A stretch of DNA of 64,000 bases, from the NCBI RefSeq assembly GCF_000720765.1, contig NZ_JODC01000010.1:310001-374000 (forward strand), given 5' to 3'. This document shows, one piece after another, positions 44,282 to 54,095 of the stretch. Numbering within the stretch: position 1 is the stretch's first letter; each line of letters starts with the position of its first letter. The translations under genes and the position numbers were made by a program. The notes under the pieces are model-generated. The model did no database searches. It saw nothing but the letters and a program-made list of their open reading frames with translations, and had not been told where the DNA came from. The DNA is from Streptomyces sp. NRRL S-646 (GTDB lineage: Bacteria; Actinomycetota; Actinomycetes; Streptomycetales; Streptomycetaceae).

Positions 44282-44920
44282 GTGAACAGCAGCCGATTCG
44301 AAAGCCTCACCGGCGAAGTCGACCTGGACTTCCCCGAGTACGACGACCCGCCGGCCGAGCCGATGGGCCTCGTCCACCAGTGGATCGCCGAGGCGACTGC
44401 CCGCGGGGTGCGCGAGCCGCGCGCTCTGGCCCTCGCCACCGCCGACAGCCGGGGACGCGCCTCCAACCGCATCATCTCCGTCACCGACATCAACTCCCGC
44501 GGGCTGGTGTTCGCCAGCCACTCCACCAGCCAGAAGGGCCGCGAGATGGCCGCCAGCGGCTGGGCGTCGGGCCTGCTCTACTGGCGCGAGACCGGCCAGC
44601 AGCTCATCCTGTCCGGTCCCGTGTCCCGGTTGAGTGAGACCGACTCCGACGCCCTCTGGTCCGGCCGCCCGATCCCCATGCACCCCATGTCCGCGGCCTC
44701 CCGGCAGAGCGAACCCCTGCGCGACCCGACCGCCCTGCGCGCCGAGGCCGACCGCCTCGCCGCCCCCGGCACCCCGCTGCCGCGCCCCGCACGCTTTGTC
44801 GGCTACCTGCTCGCGCCGGTCGCCGTGGAGTTCTGGGCCGCCGACTCCGACCGACTGCACCGCAGGCTGCGCTACGACCGCCGCGACCGCGGCTGGCACT
44901 CGAGCCGCCTCCAGCCCTGA
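44282..44920 (+). CDS. phzG: PhzG, FMN-dependent dihydrophenazine oxidase
   Basis: The 212-residue flavoprotein has the pyridoxamine-phosphate-oxidase fold: PRALALATADSRGRASNRIISVTDINSRG, FASHSTSQKGREMA, and the C-terminal RYDRRDRGWHSSRLQP. PhzG oxidises the tricyclic product of PhzB/F to the phenazine carboxylic/dicarboxylic acid level. The start is the GTG at 44282, 28 nt after phzF. Confidence 0.95.
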   Translation: MNSSRFESLTGEVDLDFPEYDDPPAEPMGLVHQWIAEATARGVREPRALALATADSRGRASNRIISVTDINSRGLVFASHSTSQKGREMAASGWASGLLYWRETGQQLILSGPVSRLSETDSDALWSGRPIPMHPMSAASRQSEPLRDPTALRAEADRLAAPGTPLPRPARFVGYLLAPVAVEFWAADSDRLHRRLRYDRRDRGWHSSRLQP

Positions 44921-44949
44921 CCGCCACGACACCGGAGAGTGAGCAACCC

Positions 44950-45480
44950 ATGTCTGCCGCAAGCGGCAAGGCCCTGACCCGCGCCATGTCCAGGGTGCCC
45001 GGACCGGTGACCGTCGTGACGACCGTCGACGGCACCGGACGGCGCCGGGGGTTCACCGCGACCTCCTTCGCCTCCCTGTCCCTGGACCCGCCCCTCGTCC
45101 TGGTCTGCCTCAACAAGACCGCCAGCACGCACGTCGCGTTCACGACCACCGACCGCTTCCTGGTCAACCTCCTGGCGCACGGCCAGGAGCAGGTGGCCCG
45201 GCGCTTCGCCCGCTCCGGCGTCGACCGCTTCGCCGAGGGGGACATGCGGCCCTGCGAACTGGGCCTGCCCGGCTCGCCGGACGCCTGCGCCCGCGTCGCC
45301 TGCAGCCTGCACGAGGTCCTCGACGGCGGCGACCACAGCATCCTCGTCGGCCGCGTCCTGGACACGTACGTCGACGACGACCGCACCCCGCTCCTCTATT
45401 ACGACCGGACGTTCACCCATCCGGCCTCCGTCCTCGAGGTACCGGATCCGCTCGCCTCGCTCCACCTGGCGGACTGGTGA
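44950..45480 (+). CDS. Flavin reductase (HpaC/ActVB-like)
   Basis: This 176-residue protein of the flavin-reductase family has VPGPVTVVTTVDG, GFTATSFASLSLDPPLVLVCLNK and a C-terminal HSILVGRVLD block. It supplies FMNH2 or FADH2 by NAD(P)H oxidation. The natural partner is the two-component monooxygenase at 37620, in the same operon, giving a complete hydroxylation system. The stop overlaps the next start (GTGA). Confidence 0.9.
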   Translation: MSAASGKALTRAMSRVPGPVTVVTTVDGTGRRRGFTATSFASLSLDPPLVLVCLNKTASTHVAFTTTDRFLVNLLAHGQEQVARRFARSGVDRFAEGDMRPCELGLPGSPDACARVACSLHEVLDGGDHSILVGRVLDTYVDDDRTPLLYYDRTFTHPASVLEVPDPLASLHLADW

Positions 45481-46106
45481 GCCCCGGGACGGACAGGGAC
45501 GCCGTGCGGGTGGCCGTCGTCTACTACTCCGCCACCGGCCACGTCGCCGACATCGCCCGCGAACTCGCCGACACCGCCGAGAAGTCGGGTGCCGAGGTCC
45601 GCCTGCGCAGGGTCGCCGAACTGGCGCCGCGCGAGGCCGTCGAGTCCCAGCCGGCCTGGGCCGCCAACGAGGCGGCGACCGCCGACATCCCCCTCGCCGC
45701 CGTCGGGGACGTCGTCTGGGCCGACGCCGTGCTGTTCGGCTCCCCGACCCGGTTCGGCAACGTCGCCGCCCAGCTCAAGCAGTTCCTCGACACCCTGGGC
45801 GGAGTCTGGAAGAAGGGCGAACTGGCCGACAAGGTCTACAGCGCCTTCACCTCCACGGGCAGCCCGCACGGCGGAAACGAGTCCACACTGCTCGCCCTCA
45901 TGCACTCCTTCCACCACTTCGGCGGCATCGTCGTCGCGCCCGGATTCACCCATCCCGACAAGTTCGCCGACGGTAACCCGTACGGCACCGCGCACCATGA
46001 CGCGGGCGGCACTCTCCCGGTCGGCGACGTCACCCGCAACGCGGCCCGCGTCCAGGCCGAGCGAGTGGTGCGCGTTGCCAGGGCGCTGGCGACCGCCGCC
46101 CCCTGA
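45477..46106 (+). CDS. wrbA: WrbA-type NAD(P)H:quinone oxidoreductase
   Basis: The 209-residue type IV flavodoxin-like protein contains [25 protein letters not shown] (FMN phosphate loop), [18 protein letters not shown], and [25 protein letters not shown]. Two-electron quinone reduction by such proteins limits redox cycling. In a phenazine cluster this suggests protection against, or reduction of, phenazine quinone-like products. It is the last gene before a terminator hairpin. Confidence 0.9.
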   Translation: MSPGTDRDAVRVAVVYYSATGHVADIARELADTAEKSGAEVRLRRVAELAPREAVESQPAWAANEAATADIPLAAVGDVVWADAVLFGSPTRFGNVAAQLKQFLDTLGGVWKKGELADKVYSAFTSTGSPHGGNESTLLALMHSFHHFGGIVVAPGFTHPDKFADGNPYGTAHHDAGGTLPVGDVTRNAARVQAERVVRVARALATAAP

Positions 46107-46116
46107 CCCCCCAGCC

Positions 46117-46158
46117 GGGCCGGAGAGCTTCCACGTCCCCCGAGGAGCTCTCCGGCCC
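46117..46158. terminator. Terminator hairpin between wrbA and metK
   Basis: GGGCCGGAGAGCT (46117-46129) pairs with AGCTCTCCGGCCC (46146-46158) in a perfect 13-bp stem with a 16-nt loop, 11 nt after the wrbA stop. It would divide the core phz operon from the precursor-supply operon, so metK should have its own promoter in the next 60 nt or depend on readthrough. Confidence 0.7.
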
Positions 46159-46219
46159 CATCTCACACCCTTCGCACCGCCCTTCATCAGTCAGCAGCCG
46201 CTGCGACCCAGGGAGAGCC

Positions 46220-47383
46220 ATGTCCCGCCGCCTGTTCACCTCGGAGTCCGTCACCGAGGGACACCCCGACAAGATCGCCGACCGGATCAGCGACACGGTC
46301 CTCGACGCCCTGCTCAGCGAGGATCCCCGCTCGCGCGTCGCCGTCGAGACACTGATCACCACCGGCCAGGTGCACATCGCCGGAGAGGTCACGACCACGG
46401 CGTACGCGGACATCCCCGCCCTGGTCCGGAGCGCCGTCCTCGACATCGGCTACGACGCCTCCCAGAAGGGCTTCGACGGCCGCTCCTGCGGGGTGTCCGT
46501 GTCGATCGGCGCCCAGTCCCCGGACATTGCGCAGGGCGTCGACACCGGCGGCGCGGGCGACCAGGGCCTGATGTTCGGCTACGCCTGCGACGAAACCCCC
46601 GAACTGATGCCCCTGCCCATCCAGTTGGCGCACCGCCTGTCCCACCGCCTCTCCCAGGTCCGCAAGCAGGGCGTCACCCCTTACCTCCGCCCGGACGGCA
46701 AGACCCAGGTCACCATCGAGTACCTCGGCAGCCGGGCGGCCCGCCTGGACACGGTCGTCGTCTCCACCCAGCACGCCGCCGACGTGGACCTCGACGGCCT
46801 CCTCGCCCCCGACATCCACACCCACGTCGTCGAACACGAACTGGCCCGCCTCGCCGACGACGGCATCAAGCTCGACACCGAGGACTACCGCCTCCTGGTC
46901 AACCCCACCGGCCGTTTCGAGATCGGCGGCCCGATGGGCGACGCAGGCCTCACCGGGCGGAAGATCATCATCGACACCTACGGCGGCATGGCCCGCCACG
47001 GCGGCGGCGCCTTCTCCGGCAAGGACCCCTCCAAGGTGGACCGTTCGGCGGCGTACGCGATGCGCTGGGTCGCCAAGAACGTCGTCGCCGCGGGCCTGGC
47101 CCGCCGCTGCGAGGTCCAGGTCGCCTACGCCATCGGCAAGGCGGAGCCCGTCGGCCTGTTCGTGGAGACCTTCGGCACCGCCGCCGTAGCGCGGACGGCG
47201 ATCGAACAGGCCATCCGTCAGGTCTTCGACCTGCGCCCGGCCGCGATCATCCGCGACCTCGACCTGCTCCGCCCGATCTACGCCCAGACGGCCGCCTACG
47301 GTCACTTCGGCCGCGAACTGGCCGACTTCACCTGGGAGAAGACCGACCGCGTCGACGCACTGCGGCTGGTGGCAGGGGCCTGA
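46220..47383 (+). CDS. metK: S-adenosylmethionine synthetase (cluster copy)
   Basis: The 387-residue enzyme makes SAM from methionine and ATP. Diagnostic blocks are [15 protein letters not shown] (ATP), [15 protein letters not shown], and the P-loop-like [19 protein letters not shown]. It is slightly shorter than the usual 400. This is probably an extra copy next to the housekeeping metK. It leads the supply operon, and the adenosine kinase gene starts 1 nt after its stop. Confidence 0.95.
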   Translation: MSRRLFTSESVTEGHPDKIADRISDTVLDALLSEDPRSRVAVETLITTGQVHIAGEVTTTAYADIPALVRSAVLDIGYDASQKGFDGRSCGVSVSIGAQSPDIAQGVDTGGAGDQGLMFGYACDETPELMPLPIQLAHRLSHRLSQVRKQGVTPYLRPDGKTQVTIEYLGSRAARLDTVVVSTQHAADVDLDGLLAPDIHTHVVEHELARLADDGIKLDTEDYRLLVNPTGRFEIGGPMGDAGLTGRKIIIDTYGGMARHGGGAFSGKDPSKVDRSAAYAMRWVAKNVVAAGLARRCEVQVAYAIGKAEPVGLFVETFGTAAVARTAIEQAIRQVFDLRPAAIIRDLDLLRPIYAQTAAYGHFGRELADFTWEKTDRVDALRLVAGA

Positions 47384-47384
47384 C

Positions 47385-48299
47385 ATGCGGATCGCCGTCA
47401 CCGGCTCCATCGCCACCGACCACCTGATGACCTTCCCCGGCCGCATCGCCGACCAGCTCCTCGCCGACCGCCTCGACCATGTCTCGCTGTCCTTCCTGGT
47501 CGACACTCTGGAGATCCGCGACGGGGGAGTGGCCGCCAACATCGCCTACGGCCTGGCCCAACTCGGCCACAGGCCCCTGTTGTTGGGGGCGGTGGGCGCG
47601 GACTTCACCCCGTACGGAGAACGGCTCGCGGCGCTCGGCGTGGACGTCTCGGGCGTCCATGTCTCCCGCACCCGGCACACCGCCCGCTTCCTGTGCACCA
47701 CCGACCAGGACGGCAACCAGATCGCCTCCTTCTACCCGGGCGCGATGAGCGAAGCAGCCGACATCGATCTCACCGTGGCTCTCCGCCGCCAGGGCGGCGC
47801 CGATCTCGTCCTCGTCGGCGCCGACGACCCGGCCGCGATGCTCCGGCACACACGCGCGTGCCGCACCCACGGCATCCCCTTCGCCGCCGATCCCGCCCAG
47901 CAGCTGGCCCGTCTCGACGGCGCGCAGATCCGCGAACTCGTCGACGGTGCCGACCACTTGTTCACCAACGAGTACGAACACGCCCTGCTGCTCACCAAGA
48001 CGGGCTGGAGTCACGCCGACGTCCTGCAGCGGGTCGGCACCTGGATCACCACCCTCGGTGAGAAGGGCAGCCGCGTCGAGCGCGCCGGTGAGCCCCCGCT
48101 GGACGTCCCCGCCGTCCCCGCCGACGACGCCGTCGACCCGACCGGCGTGGGCGACGCCTTCCGCGCCGGATACCTCGCCGCCCTGGCCGCCGGTCACGAC
48201 ACCGCCCGCCGCGCGCAGTGGGGTGCGGCCCTGGCCACCCTCGCCCTGTCCCACATCGGCACCCAGACCTACACCGCGCCAGGAGGCGACCTGACATGA
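47385..48299 (+). CDS. Adenosine kinase (PfkB family)
   Basis: The 304-residue PfkB-type kinase has [32 protein letters not shown] near residue 46, [10 protein letters not shown] and [18 protein letters not shown] with the catalytic Asp (about D250). Actinobacterial proteins of this pattern phosphorylate adenosine. In a SAM-cycle operon it would remove the adenosine formed by S-adenosylhomocysteine hydrolysis and thus relieve product inhibition of methyltransferases. ATGA overlap with metF. Confidence 0.88.
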   Translation: MRIAVTGSIATDHLMTFPGRIADQLLADRLDHVSLSFLVDTLEIRDGGVAANIAYGLAQLGHRPLLLGAVGADFTPYGERLAALGVDVSGVHVSRTRHTARFLCTTDQDGNQIASFYPGAMSEAADIDLTVALRRQGGADLVLVGADDPAAMLRHTRACRTHGIPFAADPAQQLARLDGAQIRELVDGADHLFTNEYEHALLLTKTGWSHADVLQRVGTWITTLGEKGSRVERAGEPPLDVPAVPADDAVDPTGVGDAFRAGYLAALAAGHDTARRAQWGAALATLALSHIGTQTYTAPGGDLT

Positions 48300-49225
48300 C
48301 GGCAGCACCCGCACTCGAGGCCACCCGCCCCCGCCGGGGCCCCGCCGAACTGATCGCGGCAGGCCGGCGCTCGTACTCCTTCGAGTTCTTCCCGCCCAAG
48401 ACCGGCAAGGGACAGCGGGCCCTGTGGAGCGCACTGCGCCGCGTCGAAACCCTCAACCCCTCCTTCGTGTCGGTCACTTACGGCGCCGGAGGCACCTCCC
48501 GCGAACGCACCACCGAGCTCACCCGCAGCATCGCCGAGGACACCACCCTGCGCCCGGTCGCCCACCTCACCGCCGTCGAACACTCCACGGCCCAACTCCG
48601 CGGGATAATCGGCCGCTACGCCGACGCGGGCATCCGCGACGTCCTCGCCCTGCGCGGCGACCCGCCCGGCGACCCGCAGGGCCCCTGGATCCCGCACCCC
48701 CACGGCCTGCGTCACGCGGCAGAACTCGTCGAACTCATCCGTTCCTGTGGCGCGTTCTCCATCGGAGTGGCCGCCTTCCCGGAACGACACCCGCGCTCAC
48801 CCGACTGGGACAGCGACATCCGCCACTTCGCCGCCAAGTGCCGGGCCGGCGCCGACTACGCCATCACCCAGATGTTCTTCCGTGCCGAGGACTACCTCCG
48901 CCTGCGCGACCGTCTCGCCGCCTCAGGCTGCCACACCCCCGTCATCCCCGGCATCATGCCCGCCACCCGTTACGAGCAGATCGCCCGCTTCGCCCGCCTC
49001 AGCAACGCGGCCTTCCCCGACGACCTCGCCCTGCGCCTGCGGACCGCGCAGTACGACCCGGCCGAGTCCCACCGCATCGGCGTGGACCACGCGACCGCCC
49101 TCGCCCAGCGCCTCCTCGACGAGGGCGCCCCCGGCCTGCACTACATCACCCTCAACCACTCCTCGGCCGCCATGGACATCCACCGCGGGCTGCGCCTGCC
49201 CGCCTCGCCCGAGGAGCACCGTTGA
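48296..49225 (+). CDS. metF: Methylenetetrahydrofolate reductase
   Basis: The 309-residue MTHFR has the TIM-barrel pattern [22 protein letters not shown](T), [24 protein letters not shown], and [15 protein letters not shown]. It produces 5-methyl-THF for methionine regeneration, completing a partial SAM-recycling set. The methionine synthase and SAH hydrolase are not in the window. The ATG at 48296 overlaps the kinase stop. TTGA overlap with aroC. Confidence 0.93.
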   Translation: MTAAPALEATRPRRGPAELIAAGRRSYSFEFFPPKTGKGQRALWSALRRVETLNPSFVSVTYGAGGTSRERTTELTRSIAEDTTLRPVAHLTAVEHSTAQLRGIIGRYADAGIRDVLALRGDPPGDPQGPWIPHPHGLRHAAELVELIRSCGAFSIGVAAFPERHPRSPDWDSDIRHFAAKCRAGADYAITQMFFRAEDYLRLRDRLAASGCHTPVIPGIMPATRYEQIARFARLSNAAFPDDLALRLRTAQYDPAESHRIGVDHATALAQRLLDEGAPGLHYITLNHSSAAMDIHRGLRLPASPEEHR

Positions 49226-50184
49226 GCAGGTTGCGCTGGCTGACCGCGGGGGAGTCCCACGGTCCCGCACTCGTGGCGACGCTGGAGGGTCTTCCCGCCG
49301 GTGTGCCGGACGAGATCACCTTCCTCGGCGGCGTCCGGCACGGTCTCACGCTCGGCTCCCCGGTTGCGATCATGGTGGGCAACACCGAGTGGCCCAAGTG
49401 GGAGCAGGTCATGGCGGCCGACCCGGTCGACCCGGAGATCCTCGCCGGGCTGGCCCGTAACGTCCCGCTGACCCGTCCGCGTCCCGGTCACGCGGATCTG
49501 GCGGGCATGCAGAAGTACGGCTTCGACGAGGCCCGGCCGATCCTGGAGCGCGCGTCGGCACGGGAGAAGCTGGATGCCGATCCGGTGCGCTGCCGGGACG
49601 CGGACGCGTCGAAGGCGATGGTCGCGGAGATCGACCAGGCCCACAAGGACGGCGACACGCTCGGTGGTGTGGTCGAGGTGCTGGCGTACGGCGTGCCGGT
49701 CGGACTGGGTTCGCACGTGCACTGGGACCGGAGGCTGGACGCCCGGCTCGCGGGCGCGCTGATGGGCATCCAGGCGATCAAGGGTGTGGAGATCGGCGAC
49801 GGGTTCGAGCTGGCGCGGGTACCGGGTTCGCGGGCGCACGACGAGATGGTGAACACCGACGAAGGCATCCGGCGGTCCTCCGGACGCTCCGGCGGCACCG
49901 AAGGGGGCCTCACCACAGGGGAGTTGCTGCGGGTGCGGGCGGCGATGAAGCCGATCGCCACCGTGCCGCGCGCCCTGCAGACGGTCGACGTGGCCACCGG
50001 GGAACCCGCCGTCGCCCACCACCAGCGCTCCGACGTGTGCGCGGTGCCGGCCGCCGGGATCGTCGCCGAGGCGATGGTCGCGCTCGTCCTTGCGGACGCG
50101 GTGGCGGAGAAGTTCGGCGGCGACAGCGTCATCGAGACCCGCCGCAACGTGCGGTCGTATCTGGACCACTCGGTCATCCGATGA
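49222..50184 (+). CDS. aroC: Chorismate synthase-like protein with two in-frame internal deletions
   Basis: The 320-residue protein is collinear with Streptomyces chorismate synthase (about 394 residues) apart from two gaps. After GLPAGVP (codon 29, nt 49308) it jumps to DEITFLGG, losing about 28 residues that normally contain the RRRLGYGRG FMN/substrate motif. After ERASARE (codon 115, nt 49566) it jumps to KLDADPVR, losing about 45 residues. The other blocks ([42 protein letters not shown]) are intact and close to consensus. It may be inactive as AroC. The TTG start overlaps metF. Confidence 0.88.
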   Translation: MSRLRWLTAGESHGPALVATLEGLPAGVPDEITFLGGVRHGLTLGSPVAIMVGNTEWPKWEQVMAADPVDPEILAGLARNVPLTRPRPGHADLAGMQKYGFDEARPILERASAREKLDADPVRCRDADASKAMVAEIDQAHKDGDTLGGVVEVLAYGVPVGLGSHVHWDRRLDARLAGALMGIQAIKGVEIGDGFELARVPGSRAHDEMVNTDEGIRRSSGRSGGTEGGLTTGELLRVRAAMKPIATVPRALQTVDVATGEPAVAHHQRSDVCAVPAAGIVAEAMVALVLADAVAEKFGGDSVIETRRNVRSYLDHSVIR

Positions 50185-51557
50185 GCGATCCGTCGAACGG
50201 CCCGCTGGTCGTCCTGGTCGGGCCGATGGGCGTGGGCAAGTCGACGGTCGGGCGGCTGCTGGCCGAGCGGCTCGGCGTCCGGTTCCGGGACACCGACGAC
50301 GACATCGTGGCGGCCGAGGGGCGGTCCGTCGCCGAGCTCTTCCGCGACTTCGGCGAGGCAGCGTTCCGGGCGGCCGAGAAACGGGCCGTGCGCCGCGCGC
50401 TGGCCGAGCACAACGGCGTCCTCGCCCTCGGCGGCGGCTCCGTCCTCGACGCCGGCACCCGCGCCCTCCTGGCCGGACGGCATGTCATACACCTCACGAT
50501 GGGCGTCGAAGAGGCCGTACGGCGGCCCGGGTTGACCGCCGAACGGCCCCTGCTCGCCGCCGATGCGCGCCGCCGGTGGCGCGAGCTGGCCCAGGCCCGC
50601 CGGCACCTGTACGAGGAGGTCGCGACGGCCGTCGTGGCGACCGACGGCCATACGCCCGAAGAGGTGGCCGAGGCGATCGCGGTGGACGAATTCACCATGA
50701 AGGGCCGCGTGCCTGGAAGGAATCCGCGAGTTGCCGGCGCCGGCTGGAGCGGTCGGGAGGGTGCCGCCACGCTGGACGAAGATCGACCGCTTGCGACCCG
50801 AGGAGAACCGATGAAGATCTCTCGCCACCCGGCCGGCGCCCCCTGCTGGGCGGACCTCGACACCCCCGACGTCGACTCCGCCCGCGAGTTCTACGGCTCC
50901 CTCTTCGGTTGGGAGGCCCTCCAACTCCCCACCGGATACGTCAACTTCACACTCAGTGGGGAGAAGATCGTGGGAGCGGTCCGGCTCCGGGAGGGGCAGG
51001 AGCACTCGGCCGGCTGGAGTGTCTACTTCATGTCCGACGACCTGAGCGCGACCTCCAAGGCCGTCGAGGCCGCCGGCGGACGCGTCGTCAGCCCGCCCAC
51101 CAAGGTGTCCGTCGCCGGCAGCGCCGCCGTCTACCGGGCCCCCGACGGCGCCCTGTTCGGCGCCTGGGAGCCGGACAAGCATGTCGGCTCCGGTCTGGTG
51201 CGCGAGCCCGGCACGCCGTCCTGGTTCGGGCTGAGCACCCCGGACACCGAGGGCGCCAAGGCCTTCTACGGTCAGGTCTTCGGCTGGACGGCCGCTGCAG
51301 CGCCGGCCGGGGGCGCGGCCGCCCACCTGACCTTCGTCGGCGGCAGGGCGGAGTTCGCCGGCATCACCGGCGGGCCCGAGGGTGCGGCCGGCTGGACCCT
51401 GCACTTCGGTGTCGAGGACATCGACGGCACGGCGGTCGCGGCGGCCGCACTCGGCGGCACCGTCCTGACCCCGCCCACCGAACTGCCCGGCGTCGGACGC
51501 GTCGCCGTGCTCCGGGACCCGGCAGGCGTGACCTTCGCCCTCGTCCAACTCGCCTGA
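50181..51557 (+). CDS. aroK: Shikimate kinase reading in frame into a VOC-domain protein
   Basis: The frame starts with ATGA overlap on aroC and encodes an intact AroK domain (residues 1 to about 170): P-loop [39 protein letters not shown] and RRHLYEEVA. No stop follows. A 40-residue stretch without homology leads into a two-domain VOC (glyoxalase/bleomycin-resistance) protein from residue 211. If translated whole, the product is 458 residues. The VOC part also has its own start with a ribosome site (see 50811), so two products are possible. The loss of the aroK stop suggests a rearrangement at the junction. Confidence 0.75.
   Translation: MSDPSNGPLVVLVGPMGVGKSTVGRLLAERLGVRFRDTDDDIVAAEGRSVAELFRDFGEAAFRAAEKRAVRRALAEHNGVLALGGGSVLDAGTRALLAGRHVIHLTMGVEEAVRRPGLTAERPLLAADARRRWRELAQARRHLYEEVATAVVATDGHTPEEVAEAIAVDEFTMKGRVPGRNPRVAGAGWSGREGAATLDEDRPLATRGEPMKISRHPAGAPCWADLDTPDVDSAREFYGSLFGWEALQLPTGYVNFTLSGEKIVGAVRLREGQEHSAGWSVYFMSDDLSATSKAVEAAGGRVVSPPTKVSVAGSAAVYRAPDGALFGAWEPDKHVGSGLVREPGTPSWFGLSTPDTEGAKAFYGQVFGWTAAAAPAGGAAAHLTFVGGRAEFAGITGGPEGAAGWTLHFGVEDIDGTAVAAAALGGTVLTPPTELPGVGRVAVLRDPAGVTFALVQLA
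50714..50749 (+). promoter_or_regulatory. Shared 36-nt element, copy B (upstream of VOC gene)
   Basis: TGGAAGGAATCC-N8-CCGGCG-N2-GGCTGGAG repeats the element found at 31839-31874 with exact spacing. It sits 61 nt before the internal ATG at 50811 and lies in the nonhomologous part of the aroK frame, as would be expected if the VOC gene's own promoter region had been fused to aroK. Confidence 0.6.
50811..51557 (+). CDS. VOC family protein, two glyoxalase-like domains (alternative internal start)
   Basis: This 248-residue product begins [20 protein letters not shown] with GAGGAGAA shortly upstream. It has two tandem VOC units: [15 protein letters not shown]...GAVRLREGQ and [15 protein letters not shown]...FAGITGG. 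It resembles Cfp30B/glyoxalase-type proteins that bind or sequester reactive small molecules, including some drug-resistance binders. In a phenazine cluster a product-binding resistance role is possible, as with the VOC-fold EhpR of Pantoea, but this is inference. It shares frame and stop with the aroK fusion. Confidence 0.7.
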   Translation: MKISRHPAGAPCWADLDTPDVDSAREFYGSLFGWEALQLPTGYVNFTLSGEKIVGAVRLREGQEHSAGWSVYFMSDDLSATSKAVEAAGGRVVSPPTKVSVAGSAAVYRAPDGALFGAWEPDKHVGSGLVREPGTPSWFGLSTPDTEGAKAFYGQVFGWTAAAAPAGGAAAHLTFVGGRAEFAGITGGPEGAAGWTLHFGVEDIDGTAVAAAALGGTVLTPPTELPGVGRVAVLRDPAGVTFALVQLA

Positions 51558-51571
51558 CACCGCGCCCCGCA

Positions 51572-51606
51572 CCGCCCCGGTGGGCCCGCGCTCCCCACCG
51601 GGGCGG
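51572..51606. terminator. Terminator hairpin after the VOC gene
   Basis: CCGCCCCGGTGGG (51572-51584) pairs with CCCACCGGGGCGG (51594-51606), a perfect 13-bp stem, 14 nt after the stop. It marks the right edge of the phenazine cluster. Confidence 0.85.
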
Positions 51607-51680
51607 CACTGCGCCATCGAGGGGACAGGGAGAGGGCGGCCTGCTCCGCAAGGGACGGGAACCCCCGCCCTGCCGACGCC

Positions 51681-52109
51681 CTACAACTGCGCCGCCTCCG
51701 CCGCCCGCACCTGCTTCCTGCGCCGGCGCCGGCTGACGCGCGGCTCCTGTTCGGGCAGCCAGCCGAAGGCGAGGCAACTGCCGACGGCTCCCAGGAGCAG
51801 ACCGACGAAGAAGCCGCCCAGGTTGGAGGTGAGCCAGGTGCCCAGGGAGGCCAGGACGCCGATGATCGAGTAGAACAGGCGCTGCGTGGGGTTGAAGAGG
51901 ATCAGCAGCCCGCACAACAACATCACGGTGGGCAGGAGGTAGCCGGCCAGGTTCTGCGTGGCGGCGTGCATCATGACCTTCACAGAGGCCTTCTCGGTGA
52001 GCAGGATCTCCGCCCCGCCCAGGGCGAGCAGCAGCCCGCCCCAGAACGGACGGCGGGCCCGCCACTCACGAAAAGCGGGCCGCGCGCCTTGCTTCGGAAT
52101 GTCCGACAT
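51681..52109 (-). CDS. DUF6114 membrane protein
   Basis: This 142-residue protein has about four hydrophobic segments (FWGGLLLALGGAEILL, AGYLLPTVMLLCGLLILF, LFYSIIGVLASLGTWL, FFVGLLLGAVGSCLAFGW) and a highly basic C-terminus (RRRRRKQ). It matches the actinobacterial DUF6114 pattern. It is coupled to the DUF6230 gene by TGATG overlap, a pair often seen together in Streptomyces. The function is unknown. Confidence 0.8.
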   Translation of the reverse strand: MSDIPKQGARPAFREWRARRPFWGGLLLALGGAEILLTEKASVKVMMHAATQNLAGYLLPTVMLLCGLLILFNPTQRLFYSIIGVLASLGTWLTSNLGGFFVGLLLGAVGSCLAFGWLPEQEPRVSRRRRRKQVRAAEAAQL

Positions 52110-52762
52110 CAGCAACCCGAGTCGCTGAAGCTGAGTTTCAGGCCCGGCAGCTTGAACACCCCGGCCGTCGTCGCATAGTTGGTCTGCCGCAGGTTGTCGA
52201 TGTGCACCGTGTCGGCCTGCTGGCTGAAGACGCCTGCCGGTCCCTTGACGCCGGCCTTGTTGAGCGTGCTCGCGTCGTTGCCGATCTCAATGTTCTTGAA
52301 GGCGGCGTCGCCGGTCAGCTCGGTCGAGTCCGTGGTCAGGTCGGTCGCCTGCACCTTCGACGAGCCGCTGCCCGCCTTGATCAGCAGGTTGGTGCCGCCC
52401 AGGTCGACGCTCTGGCACAGACTGTCCAGCGTTGCGCTCTTGATGGCGGAGGTGACGATCAGCACCTGACCGCCCGTGTCGCCCGCGTTGGGGCTGTTGT
52501 CGATCATGCTGTCGAGCCCGCCGAACTGCTCGAAGCCGGTGCCGTCGAGCGACTTGGCGGTCACCGTGAAGGGCATTCCGGAGATCGAGAACGAGACCCC
52601 CAGCGCCCCCTCGGCGGTCATGATCGCGAGGCCGGCCGCGACCGCGACGGCCGGGACCGCCATCACAGCGGCGCGGCGCAGCCGGACCCGCCCGCGTCTC
52701 GCGGGGGCGGGCGAGGAACCGCTTTCTGGGTTCCCGGTGGTGAGTTCGGCGGACGAGGCCAT
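52109..52762 (-). CDS. DUF6230 exported/membrane-anchored protein
   Basis: The 217-residue protein has a basic region followed by a membrane segment (AAVMAVPAVAVAAGLAIMTAEGALG, given here in part) and a beta-rich extracytoplasmic domain with SFSISGMPFTVTAKSLDGTGFEQFGG. It matches the DUF6230 pattern. The ATG at 52762 has GGGAG 6 nt upstream; two other in-frame ATGs lie 12 and 18 nt upstream. It is co-transcribed with DUF6114. The function is unknown; a cell-envelope role is likely. Confidence 0.8.
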   Translation of the reverse strand: MASSAELTTGNPESGSSPAPARRGRVRLRRAAVMAVPAVAVAAGLAIMTAEGALGVSFSISGMPFTVTAKSLDGTGFEQFGGLDSMIDNSPNAGDTGGQVLIVTSAIKSATLDSLCQSVDLGGTNLLIKAGSGSSKVQATDLTTDSTELTGDAAFKNIEIGNDASTLNKAGVKGPAGVFSQQADTVHIDNLRQTNYATTAGVFKLPGLKLSFSDSGC

Positions 52763-54077
<1,315 letters not shown>

Positions 54078-54095
54078 CGTTCAAGTAGGCGTAGT

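Noticed and set aside
41197..44526. 1109-codon minus-strand frame
   Set aside because: It is antisense to phzE, the small gene and phzF; no recognisable domain.
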